Positions 31,942 to 42,729 of a stretch of DNA of 64,000 nt are shown here, one piece after another; the first letter of the stretch is position 1; every line of letters begins with the position of its first letter. Under the pieces are notes generated by a model. It ran no database searches, was not told the origin of the DNA, and saw only the letters and a program-made list of their open reading frames with translations. Source of the stretch: Leptodactylus fallax (taxonomy: Eukaryota > Chordata > Amphibia > Anura > Leptodactylidae); contig CAMRHE010000156.1 in the NCBI GenBank assembly GCA_947044405.1, positions 2,833,001-2,897,000 on the forward strand, given 5' to 3'. The position numbers and the translations under genes were made by a program.

Positions 31942-32928
31942 TTACAAGAACAGATCGTGAGTCCTGGCCGACCAGCTCATCAGTTCTTCAAAACGAGCTA
32001 TTTCCTGTACTTTAGATTCCCATAGTGATACTGGAGGAGCTGTAGTCCGGAGCCAACACTGTAGAATCAGCAATTTAGCGGCTGATATAAGGTCGGTGGC
32101 TAGATGATCTCTGGAAGGCTTGTATGCGTCAGATGGGAGTGAAAGAAATATTTTGGACAGAGAAAGAGTAATATTTGAACCAGTAACTTTCTGTATGCAG
32201 TCCTGTATCTCGGACCAGAACTGCTGAATGATAGGGCAAGACCACCAGAGGTGTAAATACATCCCTGAGTGTGCTGAGCACCGCCAGCACACGTCGGTCG
32301 TCTATAGGTTTTTGTGAAAGACACAGTCTGGAGTCCTGTACCATCTGGAGAGAAGTTTGTAATGGTTTTCTTGTAAGCGTATGCAGGTGGAGAAGCCATG
32401 AGAGGAATGTAATATGCTGTCTATGTCCTCTCTGGCAAGAGTGAGATTGAGTTCTTTTTCCCAACTAACCACAAAAGCTGGCTTAGAGGGTGTGACTGGA
32501 TCAACGAAGTTACGAAGCATAACGGAAGTCTTTCTTAACATTTTGGTCTTGGAGAGCAGGAGTTTCTCAAATGGTGTTAGGGTGCCACGTAGCTGAAAGG
32601 TGGCATCAAAAAGACTCAGATAGTGTTTCAAATGTTGCTGATAGAGAAAGGAGAGTTTCAGTTCAGGAATGAACTTGGTACAATCCTCCCAGGACATCAG
32701 TGAGCTTCCATTTGAGATATCTCGAAGAGTCAAATGCTGCAAAGCGTTCCAGACATGAGCGTAAGCCTCAGGGTTCTCCTTTAATAAGGAAGGTATCCGG
32801 TTCACTGGTAAGAGGGTTGAAGGAGAGGGGGCCAGGCCGGGGCCCAATTCTCTCCAAACTTCTGGGGCTCCCCGTAGGAGAGGGCATTTGTTACATGCAG
32901 ACCTCTGAGAGCGGTGCAGCAGCCACAT
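31942..32928 (-). pseudogene. L1-like ORF2 C-terminal region
   Basis: The N-terminal part (32302-32928) has LRDISNGSSLMSWEDCTKF and LTLAREDIDSILHSSHGFS. The C-terminal part (31942-32292) has the CWRC...H-type zinc knuckle (CWRCSAHSGMYLHLWWSC) and FWSEIQDCIQKVTGSNI, typical of L1 ORF2 C-termini. One frameshift separates the two parts near 32300. Confidence 0.85.
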
Positions 32929-32940
32929 GCAGCAGAGTCT

Positions 32941-33540
32941 CTAAAAGGGCGTGTTTTGTCGGAGCTTACTTTCACATGTGTTGGACAAGGTGATATTCAA
33001 CTCTTCAGATTTAGTGAGATCTGCCTTGTAATGAGAAACTTTACCAATGTGAAGTAGAATTTCTGTGATAGCTGATAAGCCAACCTCAGGGTTTGCGATA
33101 ACAAAAGGCACGTCATCAGCGAAGGCCGTGGTCTGAGTGGTGGAACCTCCCACTGTCATCCCTTTGATTCTGGAGTCCTGTCTAAGCGCCCGAAGAAGCG
33201 TCTCCAACACTAAGATGAACAATGTAGGGGAGAGTGGACAACCTTGTCTCCTTCCATTGGTTATGTGGAAGGTTTCAGAGAGCGTGCCATTATTTCTCAA
33301 TTTCGCATGAGGTTGAGCATACAGGGTGACGACCGCCTCTATAAATGGGGCCGGGAAGCCAAATTTCATCAGAGTGGCTTTCAAAAAATCTCAATCTACT
33401 CTATCGAAGGCCTTTTCAGCGTCCACTTCCAAGTGGACCAATGGCTGTTTGGTGGATTTTGCAAGGTGAATCAGAGGCAATAGTTTCGCTGTGTTGGCTC
33501 TCCCAGATTTAACAATGAGATAGGTCTGTAACTGTAGGTC
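32941..33540 (-). pseudogene. L1-like reverse transcriptase, partial
   Basis: From 33384 downward one reads LMKFGFPAPFIEAVVTLY, NGRRQGCPLSPTLFILVLET and then the catalytic FADDVPFV. Upstream (33385-33540) a further frame carries DAEKAFDRV followed by a stop. The FADD motif is intact here, unlike the plus-strand copy at 26985. The frame changes at about 32940 and the 5' truncation make it inactive. Confidence 0.88.
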
Positions 33541-33703
33541 TTTTTTGTATCTACATTTGAAATGCTATTCTATTGCTGATGGTTATAGGGGGAACACCGC
33601 TAGGACTTTAAAGGTCCCACCAAGTGCTGGATTGATCACACCTTGGAGACTAGGGCAGTGCCACTCTACCTTTTTCTTTTTGACATTGACATTCATATAT
33701 ATA

Positions 33704-33785
33704 CAGGTGCATCTCAATAAATTAGAATATTTTTGAACCGTTCATTCATTTCAGTAATTCAGTAATACAATTCATAATCAGCAGT
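33704..33785. mobile_element. Tc1/mariner-type terminal fragment
   Basis: CAGGTGCATCTCAATAAATT plus AGAATAT follows a TA at 33702-33703 and looks like the left terminal repeat of a Tc1/mariner-type element. Only about 80 bp remain before another repeat begins. No right end was seen. Confidence 0.6.
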
Positions 33786-34052
33786 CTTCCATGATGGTTA
33801 CTGATGACTATCAGTTTCCATCCATTATAAGTTCATTACGTCAGTCATGAAACCGTTTTTTTTTCATGGACAAAAAAGTCCTGCATGTCGGATTTTTTTG
33901 TCCACGGAATATAACGGACATGTGATGGATTTGGTATAAAACGGACACTAACGGAATGGAAATTTTAACGGATTTGTTCTGCTATTGTCCATTGCTAAAA
34001 TTTTGTAACTGACAATAGCAACGGACACTACTGATGATCACCAGCGTCCCCT
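33786..34052. mobile_element. half of the foldback MITE family seen at 1728
   Basis: The sequence GGACAAAAAAGTCCTGCATG through ACAATAGCAACGGACACT and GCGTCCCCTAAG aligns with the right half of the MITE at 1728-2326. The left half is missing or replaced. From 34053 to 34770 I see no clear gene. Confidence 0.7.
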
Positions 34053-34770
34053 AAGATGTATCTGTCCAATAGAACACAAAGACAAGTGTTGCCAATAGTA
34101 CTGCTCCAGCCAACCAAAACACTCATAGTATGCCTTACTTATACAAGACAAGATTGTGCATTGAGGAAGTGTTTTTTTTTATCCCAAGGGTTGCACACTA
34201 GGCGGCTCTCTGAGCTATGCCCATGATCTTTAGTGGAAGTGGAATGCCAGTGTACCTTACTACGACCTCACCCCACAAGCCATAGGTTTTGGGGCATAGC
34301 TTATGAGAATTCTGTGAAAGGTAATGTACTGCTTTGAGTAGCTCCCACTGTGACCCGCAGAGATGGCCCTGTTGTGACCTGTTGTACCAGGTTGTGTGAG
34401 AGGTTTATCCACTTCCAAGGAAACTAAGGAATAGACCACATTCTACAGTTAAAACCTGTAATAAATAATAGTGTTTAGAAACAAAGTTTGCCCCACTGCA
34501 AAGGATCCAGGGGTGGACGTCATTTGACAACATTTCCAGCAGTAAACCAACAAACCACATGGCTGCAGCATTATCAGTCAGACCAATTGGCTTACAAGTG
34601 GGGAGGGTTATCCATTAAAAGCTCCATAAAGAGGCAACAAAGTGGTCCAAACAACATTTGAGAACAGCCAGAGCTACCACACAAAAGGAGATCTATACTC
34701 TGCACTTACAACCATGGACCTGCATTCCACTCATTAGGAGACAAAAAGAGGGGTTAAAAAACGATAACCG

Positions 34771-35332
34771 GTGACTTTTTTCTATGCCACACATCCCAGG
34801 AAAGGACATTACAACTTTCTCAAATGTTTTTGCAGCGCGGTGAGCCATCCTACCCATATCTTAGACAAATGCTTTTTTAGAATGGCAAGTCCACTTGCAC
34901 AAGAAGCCACTGTCTACTTGCACAAGAAGCCATCATACCCAGGCATTTTCCATGGGTAACTTTTCAGGACTGATTTTCTACCCCGACAAGCCACAAACCT
35001 ACCGGAAATGCATCCTGGGAGGTCACAGAATGAGAGACTCGGCAGAGTCTGCCTGCAAGAGCCAAGGCTTGTCCCAGGAAGACTGTCTACAAACTATGAA
35101 GCCTGGTAGTCCATGTCTACAAGAACTGTCCCGTATAAGAGAACCAGTAGCATTCAATGGACATGTGAGTGCAAAACCTGTAGCACCACCAGTCCTGGAG
35201 GTCAACAAGAACAAGGGTAAAATGTTGCCTTTCACTCCCTCTGTCTGTGTCTTAAGTCCTGTTCCCACCAGGTCTCCTCTACTCCTCATCCTCACTGAGG
35301 CTACATATTTTATCTTCCCTCCCCTTGCTTAA
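34771..35332 (+). pseudogene. Tx1-like LINE ORF1 remnant
   Basis: A reading at about 34970-35100 gives FYPDKPQTYRKCILGGHRM followed by further C and H residues. It resembles the zinc-knuckle region (PKTCRKCG..GH) of Tx1/Keno-type ORF1 proteins, with some cysteines lost. It lies upstream of, and on the same strand as, the Tx1-like ORF2 fragments below, so it is probably part of one element. The call is tentative. Confidence 0.5.
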
Positions 35333-35539
35333 CTGATGATATGACCAAGCTGAGAACCAGCTGCCTCAAGATAAAGAAATGGAGCAGATTGTGAAAAATC
35401 TGGTGTCTCCCTGAAGTAACAGAATTCTCCCTGTTCAACAGACTAGAAGAAGAGAGCCTGATAGAACACTCAAAGTCGTCAGACCCCAAAATACAGGATC
35501 TGTATCAATGTGAGAAACATTAGGGATAGGTCTACATTG

Positions 35540-35943
35540 CACTTTGTACTAGCTTTTTTACCGTCACAGGGCTGTAATATTTATTTGCTGTAGGAGTGTG
35601 TTTTGCTTTGTTTCAGGTCCTACAGACATCTGGCCAGGCAGTGGTCCCATGGCCATTCCTGCTGGTCTGATGAGGGGTGCACGGGTCCCGCAGGTGTTGC
35701 TCTCCTCATAAGAGGGAACGTGTTCACACCAAGAGTTCAGTCAAAGAGCTCATCTGCAGCCACCTTCTGGTCATAGATGGTTTTAGGGCAGGCAGGGGAG
35801 TCAGACTAATCAATGTGTAAGCCCCCATGATCAGGAGTGAGCAATGGAGCTTTTCCAGTTCCTGTGCACCCAGATTACCACTACTAGGGAAGTGGTGTTG
35901 GGTGATGACTTAAACTGTCCCATTGAAGAATACAGGTATTTGT
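35540..35943 (+). pseudogene. Tx1-like LINE ORF2 endonuclease fragment
   Basis: Broken frames include LCTQITTTREVVLGDDLNCP at about 35850-35912. This matches the GDFN-type catalytic motif of apurinic-like LINE endonucleases in its Tx1 form (VVLGGDFNC). Other conserved blocks upstream are recognisable only loosely. It is interrupted at 35961 by a small L1 tail and continues at 36203. Confidence 0.7.
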
Positions 35944-35960
35944 TAGCCAGTACCATCTTA

Positions 35961-36185
35961 AGTGTAATCAAGTTTTATTGAATTTTTATATGTAACAAAA
36001 CAAAAACAAAACATAACGTACAAGAAGGTGCATAAACTATGCCATAAGCCAGTGCATAAGCAAACTATCAAGTCCAAGACAGGTATGTCAAAGAAAAAAA
36101 CAAATATGAAAACATTCAAGGACTGAGAAAAAAAAAAGTAAACTGTGAGAGGCATCAAAACAAAACCCTGCCCGTGGTATCCAGG
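35961..36185 (-). mobile_element. L1 3'-end insertion with 17-bp target duplication
   Basis: TAGCCAGTACCATCTTA occurs at 35944-35960 and again at 36186-36202, a perfect 17-bp target duplication. The 225-bp insert has AAGTTTTATTGAATTTTT near its left end, the complement of an L1 3' end such as that at 31523. So it is a minus-strand, severely 5'-truncated L1 insertion into the older Tx1-like element. Confidence 0.9.
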
Positions 36186-36202
36186 TAGCCAGTACCATCT
36201 TA

Positions 36203-37590
36203 GATGCTTCCTCTAAACTGCTCCTTGAGAAGGTGACACAGGCATCTTTGTAAGAAGCTGTGGGTTCCATTGGGGCCTGCTGTGCCATCTACAGTTGAAG
36301 CCACTACAATGGCTCATAGCATCGACTTTGTGTTCACCTTTTTGGTGAATTATTTTAAGTTCTCCACGGTCCCCTGCCTCTTCTCTGACCACAGGGCCCT
36401 TAGACTCCTGGCTGTCTTGGGCTCTGGGTTCCCTCCCAGCCCAGGTTCCTGAAAGCTTAACTCTGGCCTTCTGCAAAGATAGGAGGTTTTGGAGGAATGT
36501 TTACATGAGAGGTGGGAATATTTTAAAAAGTCAAATTTCCCTGTTTTTTTTCAGGTGAAGGGCTGGAAACAAGCACGTGAGTGGAACGGAGACCTCAGCA
36601 ATCCACAGAGACAGCTGTGCTATTTTCAAAACCTCTACTGGTGTAGCTGGGACATCAGAAATGAGCTGCTAGAAACCCAGAAGAGGCAATTTGAGGAAGA
36701 GTCAAAGCGCATCATATTTTGCTCCAAGGTGGAGTACCTGGAGAAGAGTGAGAAATTTGTCTCTTTCTTTTTCAGGAAGCTGCATATAAAAGACACTCCC
36801 CTGTCACAGCTGCAAGACAAGACTATACACATGACCGAGTAGGAGGGGTTGTTGGTAGTCGTTGGACTGCTGCAGCAACCCTCTACTCCCTGAAGACCAC
36901 CGATTTGGAGGCTGGCGAGAAGTTGCTTTCAGATATTTCTAACCCTCTTGGTCCTGCATTTGTATCAGCAATTGTTGTACCCTTGAGGATGGAGAAATTG
37001 CACTCTACCACTAAATCTTTCAAGCTCAGCAGTACCCCAGGCACTGACAGTCTCCCAGCAAAGCTCTGTATACAACTATGGGATCTCTTGGCATGTACCT
37101 GTTGGAGCTGTACAGGGAATTAATGGTGGAGGGAAGAATGCCACTGTCGTTGAGAAAAGAAATGATCATGATCTTGTGTAATAAGAAGGGAGAGACACGG
37201 GATTTGAAAGACAGGTGTCCCATTTCTTTTCTGAACATGGACTATAATATCCTCACCAAGGTACTTACCAACCGAGGGGTACCATCATACAGGACTAGGC
37301 CGCAGAATCGCAGATACCCTTGCCCTCATAATGGTCACTGCAATACGTGAAGGCCCATATATCCACAGCCCTGGTAACAGGAAAAGGCATTTGATTGTGG
37401 TTCACATGTCTTTATGAACAAGGCACTGTGAAGGTTCAGGTTGGGGAAAATGTTCTGTTCCTATGTTAACCTCGTGTACCTTGACACATACAGCTCTGTG
37501 CTTGTGTGCAGATGGAAGACTGATCCCTTTCCGGTCTTTTCTTGGGTCATACAAGACTGCCCTCTTCACCCCATCTTCTTATTTGTGTAA
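36203..37590 (+). pseudogene. Tx1-like LINE ORF2: late endonuclease and reverse transcriptase, broken
   Basis: SIDFVFTFLVNYFKFSTVPC at about 36320 leads to the SDHRALRLL motif that ends the endonuclease. A spacer with FFRKLH follows (36760). From about 37030 one reads GTDSLPAKLCIQLWDLLGMY, then LLELYRELMVEGRMPLSLRK and DLKDRCPISFLNMDYNILTK, the start of the reverse transcriptase. A PLHPIF-type remnant of the QGCPLSP motif is at about 37560. Several stops and shifts are present, and the YADD region is lost where a MITE interrupts at 37592. Confidence 0.85.
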
Positions 37591-37591
37591 C

Positions 37592-37750
37592 GCTAGGTTC
37601 ACACTAGCGTTCGGGTTTCTGTTCTTTGGGTCCACTTGGGTACCCGAAAAACAGAAAACCAGTCCGCTTAAAAAGAATAGAATCTAATGGGGTCTCCTAG
37701 GTTTCTGTCTGGTTTCCGCCTGAAAAATGTGGAGAAGTCATTGCTGGCTG
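37592..37750. mobile_element. GGTTCACACTAGCG-ended MITE, left part
   Basis: ACGCTAGGTTCACACTAGCG with GGGTACCCGAAAAACAGAAA is a relative of the MITEs at 7905 and 8371. Only the left portion is clear. It splits the Tx1-like ORF2 remnant. Confidence 0.6.
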
Positions 37751-37869
37751 TGATGTCCCCTTTTCCTTTCTCTAGGCCACTGAAAGGCCTAAGGTAAGGT
37801 CACAGGTATTTCACAGGTAGTAGATTGGCCTCAGCAGTTTCATGCTTTGGGGACTTCCGCCGGAAGAAA

Positions 37870-37997
37870 ACAACAAAGAACTGCGCTGGGAGACACTGAA
37901 GCGCCGGGGATAGGTATGTTTTTTTTTTTTTTTTTCACCTCCCCCAACCTAATTAAGAAAAAATAAATATTATCCTGGACAACCCCTTTAAATGCAC
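37870..37997. repeat. shared module ending GGACAACCCCTTTAA (copy 1)
   Basis: GCGCCGGGGATAGGTATG is followed by poly(T), TTCACCTCCCCCAACCTAAT and then CTGGACAACCCCTTTAA. The same order (purine-rich start, AGGTGAGTATG-like, poly(T), CACCTCCC, GGACAACC-CTTTAA) is found at about 57040-57170 and 58040-58140. It is probably the right end of a non-autonomous element. Confidence 0.6.
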
Positions 37998-38009
37998 AGC
38001 GCAATCCTT

Positions 38010-38470
38010 GATCCCTCATATCACAGTAGGCCAGGCATTACCAGGACTGTCTTTTGCTTCATCTGGGGCTCCAAGTAAAGCAGACTACTATGTACAAGAA
38101 GCACCTGACATCCCTACTCATGTGGAAAGTACAAGCTTATCCAAACAAAGGCTGTGCTAGCTCCGCCTACTACCACCCCTGGTGCAATTTGAAAAAAATG
38201 TGGTTTCTAGAAGGTTATCCAACGAACAGAAAGACCTGGACTGTGCCTGAGAACTTTCTTGTATGTTCGCAAACTGTGCATCACCAGGTGCTGCCCAGGG
38301 TGCCCATTCACTGACGAAACACCCTGGCACCTTTTCTCATTTGTGCAGACCCTGTTGGATACCCAGGAAAATAAACTCAGAAACTCTGTTCCCATAAGCA
38401 GCCAGTGATCTATTGACATTTTCCTGGGATCCACTACATTGGGGCTATCCAGGAAGCTTGGTACCTTATG
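38010..38470 (+). pseudogene. Tx1-like LINE ORF2 C-terminal fragment
   Basis: It starts with FCFIWGSK at about 38050 and later has a cysteine-rich stretch CPFTDETPWHLFSFVQTLLD at about 38305-38350, in the position of the C-terminal zinc knuckle and its FW-type follow-up. It continues the element interrupted at 37592. From 38471 to 38790 an old, unclassified repeat-like stretch remains. Confidence 0.65.
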
Positions 38471-38960
38471 AATTGTACCTTATGAATCTTTTTCAGGAAG
38501 CTCCATGTAAGATCTGTGTAAGGCAATAGAGATGCCCTACACAGAGAGTTAAAGTGTAACTAAACTTTTGTACAACTTTCAATTTTCTGGCAGTAGTTGT
38601 GCCATTAATACATTTTTTAATATACTTTATTAACAAATTTTGTTTTTTCTGTGAAATCCTGCATCTTTTTAATCTCTCCCTTGCTTCTGTATTGAGAATT
38701 GTCTCTTGCTTCTCAATGTGAGTATAGGTTTGTGTGAAATCAAGAGAAAATGAGGGTAGGGGAGAGTCAATTAAAACAGTTTCTCGGGCATTACCGTGTT
38801 TCCCCGAAAATAAGACACCCCCGAAAGTAAGGCATAGGAGAGGTTTCGGAGAATTGCCTAATATAAGGCATCCCCCGAAAGTAAGGCGTATGTTCCTGAA
38901 CAGAACATATGGTATATACGATATGTGAGGCCGTGGGAGAACCCCACAATCTCTGCTATC

Positions 38961-39290
38961 ATTATTCTCCGGGGTCTTTTCAGACCCCGGAGTATAATAA
39001 TCGGCGGCCCAGGGGAGGTGAGCGAACATAAAAAACTATGTGCTTACCTGTCCTACGCTTCTCCAGGCTTCGGGCCTGTTTGGTGACGTCGCAGACGTCA
39101 TTTTGCATCACGACGCCGGCCGGATCACGTGACGCGGCCTGGTCTAACAGTGAAGAAGGCCGGAGTAGCGCACGGGCATGCACCGGAGCGAGGAACAGGT
39201 AAGCAACGTTGTTTTTTTATGTTTCTATCCTCTCCTGGGTCTCCGATCATTATACTCTGGGGTCTGAAAAGACCCCACAGTATAATAATT
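38961..39290. repeat. two hairpins framing a palindromic GC-rich core
   Basis: The hairpins are at 38961-39000 (ATTATTCTCCGGGGTC with GACCCCGGAGTATAAT) and 39248-39290 (TTATACTCTGGGGTC with GACCCCACAGTATAAT). Between them a GC-rich core starts TGCTTACCTGTCC and ends GGAACAGGTAAGCA, that is, inverted copies of a splice-donor-like AGGTAAG. It contains GGTGACGTCGCAGACGTCAT. The same arrangement occurs at 55670-55984. Confidence 0.8.
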
Positions 39291-39298
39291 GTTCATGG

Positions 39299-39548
39299 GT
39301 GGTCCACTATGGGGCAAACTACTGTGTGCAGGGGCCACTATGGGGAATGATACTGTGTGCAGGGGCCACTATGGGGAATGATACTGTGTGCAGGGGCCAC
39401 TATGGCGAATGATACTGTGTGCAGGGGCCACTATGGGGCATGATACTGTGTGCAGGGGCCACTATGGGATATGATACTGTGTGCAGGGGCCACTATGGGA
39501 TATGATACTGTGTGCAGGGGCCACTATGGGGCATGATACTGTGTGCAG
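39299..39548. repeat. 31-bp minisatellite, about 8 copies
   Basis: The unit is GGGGCCACTATGGGGAATGA followed by TACTGTGTGCA. The period of 31 was checked from the ACTGTGTGCA starts at 39321, 39352, 39383 and 39414. Units differ at one or two bases. It is homologous to the 33-bp unit at 56011-56872. Confidence 0.92.
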
Positions 39549-40014
39549 GGAAATTAATGGTTTGGATTGTTATGATGATGTCCTAGAAGATGATGACATA
39601 ACTGTCATTGAATAAATTTTACTTTCTATTCGTACCATAAATATTGGTAAATGTACAATACTGTTAATTGCTGTACATGGAAATAATGGTACGGTAGTAA
39701 GAAATTCTTGATAGGATTCACAGTTTGTCTGGTTATGCTGGTTTGTGATGACAACTACTGTACAGTACCGTATATAATAAATGTTCATTTTTTTGTTCAG
39801 CAATAAATGTGAATTCTTCTTCATTGAAAAAAAAAATAAGACATCCCCTGAAAATAAGACACAGCACATCTTTGGGAGCAAAAATTAATATAAGACGCTG
39901 TCTTATTTTCGGGGGAAACAGGGTATAAACTGTGTAAACCTGGGATATTTAAATGCAGCTAATATCCCAATCCCAACTGTGTTTTCAACCAGTGATATCT
40001 ATGGAAATAATATA

Positions 40015-41657
40015 CAGTCATATGAAAAAGTTTGGGCACCCCTATTAATTTTAATCATTTTTAGTTCTAAATATTTGGGTGTTTGCAACAGCCATTTCAA
40101 TTTGATATATCTAATAACTCATGGACACAGTAATATTTCAGGATTGAAATGAGGTTTATTGTACTAACAGAAAATGTGCAATATGCATTAAACCAAAATT
40201 TGACCGGTGCAAAAGTATGGGCACCTCAACAGAAAAGTGACATTAATATTTAGTAGATCCTCCTTTTGCAAAAATAACAGCCTCTAGTCGCTTCCTGAAG
40301 CTTTTAATCAGTTCCTGGATCCTGGATGAAGGTATTTTTGACCATTCCTCTTTACAAAACAATTCCAGTTCAGTTAAGTTTGATGGTCGCCGAGCATGGA
40401 CAGCCCGCTTCAAATTATCCCACAGATGTTCAATGATATTCAGGTCTGGGGACTGGGATGGCCATTCCAGAACATTGTAATTGTTCCTCTGCATGAATGC
40501 CTGAGTAGATTTGGAGCTGTGTTTTGGATCATTGTCTTGCTGAAATATCCATCCCCGGCGTAACTTCAAATTCGTCACTGATTCTTGTACATTATTCTCA
40601 AGTATCTGCTGATACTGAGTTGAATCCATGCGACCCTCAACTTTAACAAGATTCCCGGTGCCGGCATTGGCCACACAGCCCCAAAGCATGATGGAACCTC
40701 CACCAAATTTTACAGTGGGTAGCAAGTGTTTTTCTTGGAATGCTGTGTTTTTTTGACGCCATGCATAACGCCTTTTTGTATGACCAAACAACTCAATCTT
40801 TGTTTCATCAGTCCACAGGACCTTCTTCCAAAATGAAGCTGGCTTGTCCAAATGTGCTTTTGCATACCTCAGGCGACTCTGTTTGTGGCGTGCTTTCAGA
40901 AACGGCTTCTTTCGCATTACTCTCCCATACAGCTTCTCCTTGTGCAAAGTGTGCTGTATTGTTGACTGATGCACAGTGACACCATCTGCAGCAAGATGAT
41001 GCTGCAGCTCTTTGGAGGTGGTCTGTGGATTGTCCTTGACTGTTCTCACCATTCTTCTTCTCTGCCTTTCTGATATTTTTCTTGGCCTGCCACTTCTGGG
41101 CTTAACAAGAACTGTCCCTGTGGTCTTCCATTTCCTTACTATGTTCCTCACAGTGGAAACTGACAGGTTAAATCTCTGAGACAACTTTTTGTATCCTTCC
41201 CCTGAACAACTATGTTGAACAATCTTTGTTTTCAGATCATTTGAGAGTTGTTTTGAGGAGCCCATGATGCCACTCTTCAGAGGAGATTCAAATAGGAGAA
41301 CAACTTGCAATTGGCCACCTTAAATACCTTTTCTCATGATTGGATACACCTGGCTATGAAGTTCAAAGCTCAGTGAGGTTACAAAACCAATTTTGTGCTT
41401 CAGTAAGTCAGTAAAAAGTAGTTAGGAGTATTCAAATCAATAAAATGATAAGGGTACCCAAATTTTTGCACCGGTCAAATTTTGGTTTAATGCATATTGC
41501 ACATTTTCTGTTAGTACAATAAACCTCATTTCAATCCTGAAATATTACTGTGTCCATCAGTTATTAGATATATCAAATTGAAATGGCTGTTGCAAACACC
41601 CAAATATTTAGAACTAAAAATGATTAATAGGGGTGCCCAAACTTTTTCATATGACTG
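40015..41657 (-). mobile_element. intact Tc1-like DNA transposon (DD34E) with long terminal inverted repeats
   Basis: The element is 1643 bp, flanked by TA at 40013-40014 and 41658-41659. The ends CAGTCATATGAAAAAGTTTG and CAAACTTTTTCATATGACTG are perfect inverted repeats. The similarity continues for about 210 bp on each side (40015-40225 and 41448-41657) with only a few substitutions and one small indel. Long near-identical arms plus an uninterrupted transposase suggest recent insertion. It interrupts an older unclassified repeat. Confidence 0.96.
40243..41265 (-). CDS. Tc1-like transposase, full length
   Basis: The preferred start is the ATG at 41265-41263 (MGSSKQLSND), in the context CATCATGGG, giving 340 residues; an in-frame ATG at 41310 would add 15. 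The N-terminal paired-like helix-turn-helix region covers about residues 1-110, with the GRPRK linker at residues 59-63. The catalytic triad is D153 (LWTDETK), D244 (FQQDNDPKH) and E279 (NIIEHLW), spacing DD34E, standard for Tc1. A glycine-rich box (KFGGGSIMLWGC) lies between the first and second D. No stops or shifts are present. It would excise and insert this element at TA sites. Confidence 0.96.
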   Translation of the reverse strand: MGSSKQLSNDLKTKIVQHSCSGEGYKKLSQRFNLSVSTVRNIVRKWKTTGTVLVKPRSGRPRKISERQRRRMVRTVKDNPQTTSKELQHHLAADGVTVHQSTIQHTLHKEKLYGRVMRKKPFLKARHKQSRLRYAKAHLDKPASFWKKVLWTDETKIELFGHTKRRYAWRQKNTAFQEKHLLPTVKFGGGSIMLWGCVANAGTGNLVKVEGRMDSTQYQQILENNVQESVTNLKLRRGWIFQQDNDPKHSSKSTQAFMQRNNYNVLEWPSQSPDLNIIEHLWDNLKRAVHARRPSNLTELELFCKEEWSKIPSSRIQELIKSFRKRLEAVIFAKGGSTKY

Positions 41658-41659
41658 TA

Positions 41660-42729
41660 CATCACACTGCTTAGCGTCATATGAAAGAAGAAAATCCTGT
41701 TTCATGCCCAAGATATAACTGTTTGAAGTGACCATCCCCTACATTTATCTTCTCTTCATTTTATACATGCCCATACTCCATACACAGTGAGAAGCAGTGT
41801 ACTCATGTATTCCACATGGCCTCGCTATTGATTTCATTGCATATCATCTATATAAGTACAGAGGTTATTCTCAGGAACTGTCAGAATACATATTGGATGT
41901 TATTTATTGTCTATTGAAACTTTTTTTTATGTTTGAGAATGTTATTTCCATAAGACTAGATAACATAAGACTTTATAGTTGCTTTTCTTCAAATCTAATA
42001 AACATCATACTTTTGTTATGTATATGACTGTAACATGTTCTGTAACACGGTGGAGACAGTTCAATATGCTTGTGGTAGGTGGTAGACTCTCTTTAATCTT
42101 AAAGTTGCTCAGGTGGCCATAACGTTCAAACTCCTCCATCAAAGAGGGGAGGGACATCTAGAGCTGTCAGACATCATTTGTCTTATTTTAGTTCCCAATG
42201 AACCTCCTGTAATATGGAAGGGAAACGCATTGGGACCTTTATGTAAGGGACATTTATTTGAATTCACTATAGACAATGGAACCCCTGTTGGATGGGATAT
42301 TTATTTGAATTTACTATATATACTGTGATGAGAAATGCATGTTTTTTTCCTATCGAATAATGGATTCTACTATGGAAAAACTGATATGGATCTGTAATCA
42401 GGGATTTCTAGGATGAGTTTATTTACAACATTGTACTCTTACGTCATCGCTATAATCAAGAAACCTCCTTGGCCAATTGTTCATCTTATCACGACGTTGA
42501 CCCTCAACAATATTTGTGAGTACACATTGGTAGATACTCATTGCCAGTGTTACATATTGTGCCCCTCAGTATCTAGTTGGTTTATTTCCCTAGTGCATTT
42601 ATATGGGGCATGTATTTTATTTTAATGTTATTAAAACATAACTTTCACTAAGTTGAGTAATTCTGTGACTAACACTTTGATCACTAGATTTATGTTGGTA
42701 CCTTTTTTTTTTTATTGCTTTGGTCTTGA
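41660..42729. other. no recognised feature
   Basis: AT-rich sequence without a supportable gene or complete element. The stretch near 42215 has GGAAACGCATTGGGACC, faintly like the terminal part of Penelope-type repeats, but too little remains to call. A run of T lies at about 42702-42714. Confidence 0.5.

Larger units (their letters stand above)
31504..33540 (-). mobile_element. L1-like LINE, 5'-truncated, minus strand
   Basis: A poly(T) run at 31505-31519 marks the 3' poly(A) end of a minus-strand element. Going leftward in gene orientation from 33540, one reads ORF2 from the middle of the reverse transcriptase to the C-terminal zinc knuckle. The 5' part is missing, as is normal for target-primed insertion. 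A G run of 16 bases (31742-31757) lies in its 3' part. Confidence 0.85.
38794..39923. mobile_element. TA-flanked DNA element with internal minisatellite (pogo/Tigger-like, tentative)
   Basis: The ends CCGTGTTTCCCCGAAAATAA and TTATTTTCGGGGGAAACAGG plus G are inverted repeats, with TA at 38792-38793 and 39924-39925. Just after the minisatellite, 39551-39614 reads EINGLDCYDDVLEDDDITVI followed by a stop and AATAAA. That acidic tail resembles the C-terminus of some pogo-like transposases. So this may be a deletion derivative whose transposase body was replaced by the hairpin-and-minisatellite module. Class is inference from TA target and acidic tail. Confidence 0.75.
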
